From a bacterium (GTDB lineage Bacteria; UBA9089; JAHJRX01), in assembly GCA_030017825.1 (NCBI GenBank), contig JASEGW010000075.1, forward strand, positions 1 to 7,148: a DNA stretch of 7,148 nucleotides, given 5' to 3'. The stretch's first letter is position 1. Every line of letters begins with the position of its first letter. Made by a program: the position numbers and the translations under genes. Below the pieces are notes generated by a model. The model worked only from the letters and a program-made list of their open reading frames with translations, had not been told where the DNA came from and ran no database searches. Positions 1-5,830 of the stretch are shown one piece after another.

Positions 1-376
1 ATACCTTATTTATCTACATTATCCTATGTCCACTTTTGGTTAATAACTGCTATAATAGTAAATAGCTAAACAATAATTAGTAAATAATAGATGATAGAAT
101 AATTTAATTTATGTTTCACGCAAAATTAATACTTACCAATAATTACTTGCCATTCATCAGCTACTAATAACTTTTTATTTAATGAATTAAAAAAACTATT
201 TGTAATTTACCATACAAAAATGTATTATGCAACTGTTTTCTTAAAATATCTGTTGCTTTAAGTAAGGACTTTTCTTTTTTTGTTGAAGAGGCTTTATGCT
301 TATGTTAGAATTTATTTGTAGTGTTTATATGTTTTTATAAAATTTTTTAATCCAAAAATATAGCTAATCGTAAATA
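1..376. other. Gene-free AT-rich stretch upstream of the first repeat element
   Basis: I see no reading frame of credible length or composition on either strand, no tRNA-like fold and no copy of the repeat element found elsewhere in the window. The only local signals are an extended -10 promoter-like motif near position 50, the nonamer TAGTAAATA repeated at 56-64 and 78-86 (22 bp apart), and pyrimidine-rich tracts around 270-281. The stretch could be a leader for the pseudopilin genes, or the tail of an upstream gene's untranslated region. Confidence 0.5.
48..56 (+). promoter_or_regulatory. Candidate extended -10 promoter element
   Basis: The sequence TGCTATAAT matches the extended -10 consensus TGnTATAAT exactly. 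No good -35 box lies 16-18 bp upstream, but extended -10 promoters can do without one. Transcription would start near position 63 and run toward the pseudopilin genes through a long leader containing repeat copy 1. In DNA this AT-rich a chance match is possible, so this is only a candidate. Confidence 0.3.
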
Positions 377-570
377 ACCTGAGTTCAACATAAGAATATG
401 TTCTTTTATTTTAGTTTAAAAATTAATATTTCTTCGCCAAATTGAAATCTTAATGGAAAATACATAATTTTTAGTTTCTTCTTTTTTCTTTAAAAATTGA
501 ATATTTTCCTAATTTCAATTAATGCTCGAAAATATTAATCCTTAAACTTATATTTAAATCGAACTCAGGT
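377..570 (+). repeat. MITE-like inverted-repeat element, copy 1 (194 bp)
   Basis: A full-length copy, from ACCTGAGTTC on the left to CGAACTCAGGT on the right. The perfect direct repeat TAAATA flanks it at 371-376 and 571-576, as expected of a target-site duplication. The left arm has a small hairpin, ACATA-AGAA-TATGT, at 388-401. Longer subterminal arms (AATTAATATTT left, AAATATTAAT right) can also pair. There is no open reading frame, so any transposition would need a transposase supplied elsewhere. It ends 46 bp before the first pseudopilin start codon. Confidence 0.85.
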
Positions 571-616
571 TAAATAAGTAATCCAAATAAAATATAAAAG
601 TAGTGCAATTGAGAAA

Positions 617-1063
617 ATGAAAAAACTGAAAAGACAAAAAGGGATTTCTCTAATAGAGCTTTTGTTTGTGATGGGTTTTTTGACTGGAGTGGCTGTGCCG
701 GTATATAGTTTCATAGATACTACCATAAAAATAATTAATAGGACTCGCATAGAAGTCAAAATGAATGAATATATTAGGTCTAAGATGGATAGAATTTGTG
801 AAGGTAAAATATGGAATATGTCTTTGGGAATTACTCATATCAAAAAAAATGAAATTCATCCTGACATTAGAAATATTGTAGTCTATGATCAAGAAAGTCC
901 TATTATTAAAATATCTTATGGAAGAGATATTGTTACTAAAGAAAAAGATTCAGAAATAAAAAAAGTAAAGATAAGAATTAAGTGGAAAACTATGATGATT
1001 GCAAATGGTAAGCAGATTATAAAAGAGAAAAAGTTAATTGTTTATAAAGTAAATTTAAAATAA
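617..1063 (+). CDS. Type IV pilin-like minor pseudopilin (PilV/GspI-like)
   Basis: A 148-residue protein with a class III (prepilin) signal. A short basic leader, MKKLKRQKG, is followed by the cleavage point after Gly9 and then ISLIE, which places the conserved Glu at mature position 5 (Glu14). Residues 10-33 form the hydrophobic helix that would anchor it in the membrane and pack in a pilus core. Mature residue 1 is Ile rather than the usual Phe or Met, which prepilin peptidases can tolerate. The remaining ~110 residues are charged, lysine-rich and unrecognised. It would be processed by a prepilin peptidase, not encoded here. Being first of three consecutive pseudopilins, it best fits the PilV or GspI slot, but that is inferred from order, not similarity. 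No clear Shine-Dalgarno precedes the ATG; the start is chosen because it gives a normal-length leader. Confidence 0.85.
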   Translation: MKKLKRQKGISLIELLFVMGFLTGVAVPVYSFIDTTIKIINRTRIEVKMNEYIRSKMDRICEGKIWNMSLGITHIKKNEIHPDIRNIVVYDQESPIIKISYGRDIVTKEKDSEIKKVKIRIKWKTMMIANGKQIIKEKKLIVYKVNLK

Positions 1064-1078
1064 TTAGTAACTTATTTA

Positions 1079-1272
1079 ACTTGAGTTCGATATAAGAATA
1101 TGTTCCTTTATTTTAAGTTTAAAAATTAATATTTCTTCGCCAAATTAAAATCTTAACGGAAAATACATAATTTTTAATTTCTTCTTTTTCTTTAAAAATT
1201 AAATATTTTCCTAATTTCAATTAATGCTCAAAAATATTAATCCTTAAACTTATATTTAAATCGAACTCAGGT
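1079..1272 (+). repeat. MITE-like inverted-repeat element, copy 2 (194 bp)
   Basis: A second full-length copy, the same length as copy 1 and nearly identical to it. Its left terminus is ACTTGAGTTCG, one change from consensus; its right terminus is CGAACTCAGGT. The flanks TATTTA (1073-1078) and TAATTA (1273-1278) match at five of six positions. The left-arm hairpin has one C-to-T change that would be a G-U wobble in RNA. The octamer AAATTAAA occurs internally at 1142-1149 and 1196-1203, exactly 54 bp apart, which explains the shorter copy 3. It lies between the first and second pseudopilin genes. Confidence 0.85.
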
Positions 1273-1310
1273 TAATTATACTTTCACATAAACCTAAACT
1301 TAGTGTTAAA

Positions 1311-1931
1311 ATGAGAAAAATTAAGAATAAAAAAGAGTTAGGCTTTACTATCATTGAAGTAATTATGATAGTAGCGGCTATAATTGTGGCTTATTTTATA
1401 ATAAAAAGTATTGCTCAGGAATCTGGAAAAGATATAGATAAAAATATCGATTACATTATACTTGAAAGTAAAGCTGAAAAAATAAAAAAAGCTATAACAA
1501 AAGATGTAGAAAAGACTTATGAGTTATTCAAAGATCATACATGTTTGGTAGAATGTGTAACCAAGAGAAACGCTTTTAAGGAAATACGATTACCTTTGAT
1601 GCTTGCTGATAGGAATAAAAATACTCGTGATGGAGGAGAATTATTGTACATACTGAAGAAAGAAAAAGAGATGATTTTAGTTTTATATGGAGTAATAAAT
1701 AAAGATAATTTGATGAGGTTTAAATTTATTTATGATGGACATAAATTTGTATTCAAGGAAGGAAAGCTAATTACTAAAAATGTTGTTTATATTCACTTTA
1801 ATGGTGGAAAGAATAGCAAAGTTATAGCAATAAAAGGAAGATTAGGGAAGGGTAAAGTGCGATATGATTTTAGTTTTTCTGCAAAAATGTTTACAACAGA
1901 AAGAGGTGTGCGTAGAGCATGGGATTACTAA
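1311..1931 (+). CDS. Type IV pilin-like minor pseudopilin (PilW/GspJ-like)
   Basis: A 206-residue protein with a canonical prepilin N-terminus. The basic leader MRKIKNKKELG ends at Gly11, and the mature protein would begin FTIIE, with Glu16 as the conserved mature Glu5. A hydrophobic helix covers about residues 12-34. The C-terminal domain is mostly beta-prone and charged, with two close cysteines, Cys78 and Cys82. I do not recognise this domain, but being longer than the first pseudopilin and preceding a PilX/GspK-like protein fits the PilW or GspJ slot. The gene's end overlaps the next by 13 bp, indicating translational coupling. No Shine-Dalgarno is visible before the ATG, which sits 38 bp after repeat copy 2; the leader length supports this start. 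Confidence 0.85.
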   Translation: MRKIKNKKELGFTIIEVIMIVAAIIVAYFIIKSIAQESGKDIDKNIDYIILESKAEKIKKAITKDVEKTYELFKDHTCLVECVTKRNAFKEIRLPLMLADRNKNTRDGGELLYILKKEKEMILVLYGVINKDNLMRFKFIYDGHKFVFKEGKLITKNVVYIHFNGGKNSKVIAIKGRLGKGKVRYDFSFSAKMFTTERGVRRAWDY

Positions 1932-2320
1932 AAACATCTAAAGGATCAGCAATAGTGATTGTGCTTGTTTTTTCAGCTATATTTTTATTCTTTTGTGGAG
2001 CAGCAATGAAGATATCAGGATATATACTTGAACAAGTGGAGAATGTTTCTAATAAAATGGAAGCAAATTACTTGGCTCAAAGTGGATTACAGTTAGCAAT
2101 GAGAAAGGTTGATTTGGATAGAGAATACAAAAAAGAGACTTGGGAGCGTTGTCCTATTTTGTATAAGGTAGAAAAAAATAGATATTTTATTATAAAAAAA
2201 GTAGAAAAAGAAGATGAATATGGTGAGTTTGATATAGTTAAGATAGAAATAGAGGGTAGAGTTGGAAAATGGAGTAATAAAATTGAGACAAAATTGAATG
2301 TTAGAAAAAAATTACCCTAA
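1919..2320 (+). CDS. PilX/GspK-like minor pseudopilin
   Basis: A 133-residue protein with a short basic leader, MGLLKTSKG, then a hydrophobic helix at about residues 10-28 beginning SAIVIVLVFSA. Mature position 5 is Val instead of Glu. Loss of this Glu is a known trait of GspK-type tip pseudopilins; PilX-like families often share the motif seen here at residues 49-60 (ANYLAQSGLQLA). The protein is small, nearer PilX or ComGG than full GspK (~300 residues), so it lacks the large GspK insert domain. It overlaps the preceding gene by 13 bp. An AGAGGTG Shine-Dalgarno at 1902-1908, inside that gene, supports the ATG chosen. Its likely role is priming or capping a pilus tip with the two upstream pseudopilins; this is inferred from family behaviour. 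Confidence 0.8.
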   Translation: MGLLKTSKGSAIVIVLVFSAIFLFFCGAAMKISGYILEQVENVSNKMEANYLAQSGLQLAMRKVDLDREYKKETWERCPILYKVEKNRYFIIKKVEKEDEYGEFDIVKIEIEGRVGKWSNKIETKLNVRKKLP

Positions 2321-2469
2321 ATTGAAATTGACAATAACCTGATCAAGCAAATCATTAGACATGAATTTTCGTAGATATTTTTCATAAATCAGATTTCAGA
2401 ATTTTATGTTTTCTGTTCTTTATCCTCTGGTTTTTATCTTTATCCAAAAAGAAAAGTTCTATTAAATTA
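2321..2469. other. Non-coding gap between pseudopilin 3 and repeat copy 3
   Basis: I find no gene. A perfect -35 hexamer, TTGACA, lies at 2328-2333, but nothing close to TATAAT occurs 16-18 bp downstream. The right half is pyrimidine-rich. No stable hairpin followed by a T-tract is evident, so I see no terminator separating the pseudopilins from the propeller gene. Confidence 0.5.
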
Positions 2470-2609
2470 ACCTGAGTTCGACATAAAAATATGTTCCTTT
2501 ATTTTAAGCTTAAGGATTAATATTTCTTCGCTAAATTAAATATTTTCCTAATTTCAATTAATGCTCGAAAATATTAATCCTTAAGCTTATATTTAAATCG
2601 AACTCAGGC
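2470..2609 (+). repeat. MITE-like inverted-repeat element, copy 3 (140 bp, internal deletion)
   Basis: Same termini as the other copies except the last base is C instead of T. The flanking direct repeat TAAATTA is perfect over 7 bp (2463-2469 and 2610-2616). Compared with copy 2 it lacks exactly 54 bp, with a single AAATTAAA where copy 2 has two, so the deletion joined two short direct repeats. Its inner arms, AAGCTTAAGGATTAATATTT and the reverse complement near 2568-2589, form a perfect 20-bp inverted repeat. The element ends 9 bp upstream of the propeller gene's ATG. Confidence 0.85.
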
Positions 2610-2618
2610 TAAATTATA

Positions 2619-3959
2619 ATGAAAAGAGGGAAGGAAATTAAGAACAAGTTTATTATTTTTTTAGTAATCTATTTAGGAATTATAAGTATTGCCAATGCTA
2701 AGGAAAATTATCTTTACAATAGTAAATACAGGTATTTTAAAACTAGTTTAAAATATGAGGGCAATTCTTTAAGTTCTCCTAATGTAGCTGATATAGATGG
2801 AGATAACAAGATTGATCTTATTTTGATAGCTACTTTAGATGGAAATATTTATGCATGGGATAATAAGGGAGAGCTTTATGAAAATTATCCTGTGGCTATA
2901 GCAGATGAGATTCGAGGTAAAGTACATGTAATAGACATTAATAATGACCGTCAAAAAGAATTGGTAGTAGCGACATTATCGGGTTATATAATAGCACTAA
3001 GTATTTCAGGAGAAAAATTATGGACAAAGTATGTTGGGGGAAGGATAATAAAAGGCATAACTGTAAATGATATTGATAGTGATGGAAAAGTAGAAATTTT
3101 AGTTCCTATTGCTTCTAATAGGAAAGGTTGTTTAGCTATAGATGCGGCTACGGGAGAGGAAAAATGGTTTTTTTCTTCTTCCGGTCAAGCAGTTCCACCA
3201 AAAGTTGGGGATATAAATGGAGATGGCAAAAATGAGATTATCTGTATTGATGGAAAGGAGCTTTATTGTATAAATATACAGGGCAAGTTACTTTGGAAAA
3301 GGTCTATTGGTAGTGATCTAAATAATACTTTTTGGTCTTGTGAACCTACTCTCTATGATATAGATAATGATGATAAACAAGAAGTGATTATAGTAGAAAA
3401 TAATAGGCTTATAATACTAAATGGAAAAGGCAGAGAAATACTAAACGTTTCTTATGGTTCTTCCCGATACAATAGAAGCATTAATTCCCCTTTGGTAGTA
3501 GATATAAATAGAGATGGAATAAATGATGTAGTTTGGGTTGATGGTTCGAACAATATTTATGCTGTTTCATTAAATAAAAGAATAGTGCCAGGATTTCCGA
3601 TTTATGGTATTTCTGTATATGGCGACCATTTTCATGCTACTCCTATAGTTTTAGACTTAATTAAAGATGATAATATGGAGATTATATTAACTAGTATGGG
3701 AGGTTATATATATTTTGCAACTTACAATAGGGAAAGGAAAAGTTTTGAAATAATAGATTCTATCAGGCTTCCTTATTTTGACAGTTTTAAGAATAATGCT
3801 ATGAGTGTAAACTCTTTAGCTTATGATTTAGACAAAGACGGTGATTATGAGGTATTAATAAATCATAAAGGGGGTGTAATGGTCTGGGACTTTCCAAAAA
3901 AAAAGTCTTATGGAATATTTATAGAAGAAAGAAAGGATATTTTTAAACAAGGGAAGTAA
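2619..3959 (+). CDS. Secreted FG-GAP/VCBS-type eight-bladed beta-propeller protein
   Basis: A 446-residue protein with a Sec-type signal peptide: basic MKRGKEIKNK, a hydrophobic core at about residues 11-23 and an Ala-x-Ala-like end near residue 27. Eight calcium-loop motifs of the FG-GAP type (D-x-D/N-x-D-x-x-x-D/E) start at Asp58, 106, 151, 198, 247, 295, 346 and 403, spaced 45-57 residues, one per blade. Between them, PQQ-like strands recur (GNIYAWD, GYIIALS, GEKLW, GKLLWK), so the fold is very likely an eight-bladed propeller, exported and calcium-stabilised. The loops at 106 and 346 depart most from consensus. No pilin signal, transmembrane anchor or C-terminal sorting motif is visible. 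Following three pseudopilins, it occupies the position of pilY1, suggesting a pilus-tip or surface-binding role. The ATG gives a good signal peptide but has only a weak AGG at 2606-2608, inside the repeat element. Confidence 0.85.
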   Translation: MKRGKEIKNKFIIFLVIYLGIISIANAKENYLYNSKYRYFKTSLKYEGNSLSSPNVADIDGDNKIDLILIATLDGNIYAWDNKGELYENYPVAIADEIRGKVHVIDINNDRQKELVVATLSGYIIALSISGEKLWTKYVGGRIIKGITVNDIDSDGKVEILVPIASNRKGCLAIDAATGEEKWFFSSSGQAVPPKVGDINGDGKNEIICIDGKELYCINIQGKLLWKRSIGSDLNNTFWSCEPTLYDIDNDDKQEVIIVENNRLIILNGKGREILNVSYGSSRYNRSINSPLVVDINRDGINDVVWVDGSNNIYAVSLNKRIVPGFPIYGISVYGDHFHATPIVLDLIKDDNMEIILTSMGGYIYFATYNRERKSFEIIDSIRLPYFDSFKNNAMSVNSLAYDLDKDGDYEVLINHKGGVMVWDFPKKKSYGIFIEERKDIFKQGK

Positions 3960-3971
3960 TGTTTATAAGGC

Positions 3972-3999
3972 TTGATTTAGTGTATAAAATCTGTATTAT
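3972..3999 (+). promoter_or_regulatory. Candidate promoter (TTGATT - 16 bp - TATTAT)
   Basis: TTGATT at 3972-3977 and TATTAT at 3994-3999 are separated by 16 bp. Both resemble sigma-70 boxes. Transcripts would cross repeat copy 4 before the SAM hydrolase gene. High local AT content makes chance matches likely, so confidence is low. Confidence 0.25.
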
Positions 4000-4047
4000 A
4001 AATATTTCAATTAAGAATTTGTTTTAGTTCCCAAATAATAGTGTTTA

Positions 4048-4117
4048 ACCTGAGTTCGACACAAGAATATATTCCTTTATTTTAAGCCTTAAACTTATAT
4101 TTAAATCGAACTCAGGT
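4048..4117 (+). repeat. MITE-like inverted-repeat element, copy 4 (70 bp, terminal arms only)
   Basis: It keeps intact ACCTGAGTTCG and CGAACTCAGGT ends but lacks 124 internal bases relative to copy 2 (equivalent to copy 2 positions 1118-1241), so TTTTAAG is joined directly to CCTTAAACTT. The whole inner palindrome is gone. A perfect 6-bp direct repeat, TGTTTA, flanks it at 4042-4047 and 4118-4123. The left-arm hairpin has decayed (ACACA versus TATAT). Confidence 0.8.
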
Positions 4118-4213
4118 TGTTTAGTCTTGTAATTTTTAATAACGCAATTTTTAGTATATGAAGACTAATTTATTGGAAATTAAAATTTTGAGTTGCAATT
4201 CTATATTTGGTGC

Positions 4214-4244
4214 TTTACCTTAATATCAGCAATCGCAATATAAT
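4214..4244 (+). promoter_or_regulatory. Candidate promoter for the SAM hydrolase operon
   Basis: A perfect TATAAT occurs at 4239-4244. The best -35 match is TTTACC at 4214-4219, four of six to consensus with a long 19-bp spacer. Initiation near 4251 would leave a leader of about 16 nt, just enough for the weak AGAAAG Shine-Dalgarno at 4255-4260. Its position directly upstream of a compact four-gene run makes it plausible. Confidence 0.4.
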
Positions 4245-4266
4245 TGCTTAATTTAGAAAGAAATAA

Positions 4267-5049
4267 ATGTCAAGAATTATTACTCTAACTACTGATTTTG
4301 GAGATAAAGATTATTATGTAGGAGCAATAAAAGGAATTGTATATTCTATTAATCCTTTAGCTTCTATTGTTGATATTTCTCATCAAATTAAGTTTGGAGA
4401 TATTGGAGAAGCTTCTTTTGTTATCAAAGCTGCTTATAAATGTTTTCCAAAAGGAACTATACATTTAGTTGTTGTAGACCCTGGCGTGGGTAGCGATAGA
4501 AGAATAGTTATAGTAAAAAGTAATGATTATTATTTTGTAGCTCCTGATAATGGAGTATTGAGCTATGCAATAGACCAGCTAAAAGATATTAAGATATTTG
4601 AAGTTACTAATAAGAAATACTTTTTGAAAAATATTAGCCATACTTTTCATGGTAGAGATATATTTGCTCCTGTAGTTGCATATTTAGCAAAAGGAGTGGC
4701 TGCTAAGGAATTTGGAGAGAAAATAGATAATTTAGTAGTTTCTTCTATAAAAAAAGTTTATAAGAAAGATCAAACTTTAATAGGAGAGGTTGTTTATATT
4801 GATAAATTTGGCAACTTAATTACTAATTTTACTCCCCATGATCTTTCTTCATTAAGAAATATATATGTTAGGATTAATAATTGCGAAATGTTTCAGATTA
4901 ACAGTTTTTATGCTCAAAGTAAGATTGGTAGCTTATTAGCTATATGGGGGAGTTATGGATATTTAGAAATTTCTGTAAATCAAGGAAATGCTGAAAAATA
5001 TTTAAATGCTAAGAAAGGAGATATTGTTAGCATAAGGGAATCTAAATGA
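4267..5049 (+). CDS. SAM hydroxide adenosyltransferase (DUF62 / S-adenosyl-L-methionine hydrolase, adenosine-forming)
   Basis: A 260-residue cytosolic enzyme, full length for the family, which splits S-adenosylmethionine with water to adenosine and methionine. Family motifs appear in order: TTDFG at 8-12 with YVGAIKG at 17-23, VDPGVGS at 70-76, APDNG at 92-96, FHGRDIFAP at 127-135, and DKFGNLITN at 179-187. The catalytic triad known from archaeal members (Asp, Arg, His) maps to Asp71, Arg78 and His128, with the same Asp-to-Arg spacing of seven. Fluorinases and chlorinases belong to the same superfamily; the Asp-Arg-His set points to the hydroxide-using hydrolase. Its physiological role is unsettled; SAM level control is one proposal. 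It leads a tight operon, overlapping the next gene by 4 bp (ATGA). A weak AGAAAG precedes the start. Confidence 0.95.
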   Translation: MSRIITLTTDFGDKDYYVGAIKGIVYSINPLASIVDISHQIKFGDIGEASFVIKAAYKCFPKGTIHLVVVDPGVGSDRRIVIVKSNDYYFVAPDNGVLSYAIDQLKDIKIFEVTNKKYFLKNISHTFHGRDIFAPVVAYLAKGVAAKEFGEKIDNLVVSSIKKVYKKDQTLIGEVVYIDKFGNLITNFTPHDLSSLRNIYVRINNCEMFQINSFYAQSKIGSLLAIWGSYGYLEISVNQGNAEKYLNAKKGDIVSIRESK

Positions 5050-5501
5050 AATTTTTAGCTGATAGCATGTTAGGTAAACTTGCTAAGTGGTTACGTATAT
5101 TGGGGTTTGATACTGCTTATTATAATTCTGTATCTGATAAAAATTTGATTGAAATAGCAGAAGAAGAAGAGAGAATACTTATTACCAGAGACAAACAACT
5201 TTCCAGATGTTGGGTTGTATCTTGTTTATATATAAAAAGCGAAAGTATAGATGAGCAATTACATCAGATAGTTAAGTATTTTAATTTGGATATTAAAGAA
5301 ACTTTAGGTAAATTTTGTCCTTTATGCAATGAAGTTCTAAAAGAAGTTGAAAAGAAAGAAATAAAACTGTTGGTTCCAGAATTAGTTTATAGCAGTTATA
5401 AAAATTTTTGGAAATGTTTAAAATGCAATAAGATTTATTGGGAAGGAACGCATTGGGAAAATATTAAAAAGAAAGTTAAGGAACTAAAAGGAGAAAATTA
5501 A
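5046..5501 (+). CDS. Mut7-C family PIN-like RNase domain protein with C-terminal zinc ribbon
   Basis: A 151-residue protein matching the Mut7-C family throughout. The N-terminal PIN-like part starts MKFLADSMLGKLAKWLRILGFDT, with acidic residues at Asp6, Asp22, Asp31 and, in ILITRD, Asp49. The C-terminal part has a CPLC pair (Cys91, Cys94) and a CLKC pair (Cys124, Cys127), followed by the family's YWEGTHW segment, so it likely binds one zinc ion. Standalone bacterial Mut7-C proteins are predicted nucleases; their RNA substrates are not established. The start overlaps the preceding stop (ATGA), and an AAGGGA Shine-Dalgarno sits six bases upstream at 5034-5039. Its stop shares one base with the next start (TAATG). 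Cytosolic; no signal or membrane segment. Confidence 0.92.
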   Translation: MKFLADSMLGKLAKWLRILGFDTAYYNSVSDKNLIEIAEEEERILITRDKQLSRCWVVSCLYIKSESIDEQLHQIVKYFNLDIKETLGKFCPLCNEVLKEVEKKEIKLLVPELVYSSYKNFWKCLKCNKIYWEGTHWENIKKKVKELKGEN

Positions 5502-5827
5502 TGAGCGAAAATAATAGAGATTATGAGAAAGCAAAAGAAGAAAAAAGCAAGCAAAGTATACCTCCTCAAGATGTTCAATTCTTAAACATCGTATTTATGT
5601 TTTCTTCAGCAGCTTTTCAACATTTAGGTGAAATGCCTGATCCTATAAGCAATGAAAAAAAGATAGACTTAAATGCAGCTAAGTATTCCATAGATGTAAT
5701 TGATGTGCTTGCGAAGAAATCAAAAGGAAATCTAACAGAACATGAGTCTAAAATAATGGATGATATATTATACAATTTAAGATTAAAATATTTAGAAGTT
5801 TGTAAAAAAGAAAAAAAGGAAGGTTAA
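5501..5827 (+). CDS. DUF1844 domain protein
   Basis: A 108-residue protein of the DUF1844 family, whose function is unknown. A charged, probably flexible N-terminus (residues 1-23) precedes the conserved core: VQFLNIVFMFSSAAFQHLGEMP at 25-46, then DLNAAKYSIDVIDVLAKKS at 56-74, KGNLTEHE at 75-82, and LRLKYLEVCK near the end. The core is probably all-helical; the hydrophobic run at 27-39 is too short and polar to be a confident membrane segment. Its start overlaps the Mut7-C stop by one base, and a GGAG Shine-Dalgarno lies at 5490-5493, so co-translation is likely. The tight link to a SAM hydrolase and an RNase may give context, but I would not assign a role from it. Confidence 0.9.
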   Translation: MSENNRDYEKAKEEKSKQSIPPQDVQFLNIVFMFSSAAFQHLGEMPDPISNEKKIDLNAAKYSIDVIDVLAKKSKGNLTEHESKIMDDILYNLRLKYLEVCKKEKKEG

Positions 5828-5830
5828 ATT

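Larger units (their letters stand above)
3960..4266. other. Intergenic region between the two gene blocks
   Basis: This 307-bp stretch contains no gene. It holds repeat copy 4 (4048-4117) and two promoter-like sites, one just after the propeller gene and one just before the SAM hydrolase gene. The break between the surface-protein block and the housekeeping block falls here. No strong terminator hairpin with a T-tract is visible. Confidence 0.6.

Noticed and set aside
260..281. AAGT-AAGG-ACTT stem followed by a T-rich run as an intrinsic terminator
   Set aside because: The stem is only four pairs with one G-C pair, too weak to support a call.
565..759. Minus-strand 64-residue open frame overlapping the repeat end and the first pseudopilin
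   Set aside because: It lies opposite the strongly supported prepilin N-terminus, and its hydrophobic tail comes from AT-rich intergenic sequence.
650..892. Minus-strand 80-residue open frame inside the first pseudopilin
   Set aside because: Antisense shadow of a gene with a clear prepilin signal; no Shine-Dalgarno and no recognisable protein features.
617..2320. The pseudopilins as a complete type II secretion operon
   Set aside because: No GspG, GspH, GspL or GspM neighbours are present, and the third protein is far smaller than GspK; the next gene is a secreted propeller.
2328..2357. TTGACA as the -35 box of a promoter for the propeller gene
   Set aside because: No hexamer resembling TATAAT occurs 16-18 bp downstream, and repeat copy 3 lies between it and the gene.
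377..4117. The repeats as a CRISPR array or as REP/BIME-type units
   Set aside because: Copies are hundreds to thousands of bases apart with genes between them. They have transposon-like termini and flanking target duplications, and lack the GC-rich short palindromes of REP.
4267..5049. DUF62 protein as a fluorinase or chlorinase
   Set aside because: The Asp71/Arg78/His128 set matches the hydroxide-using hydrolases, and no halometabolite genes are nearby.
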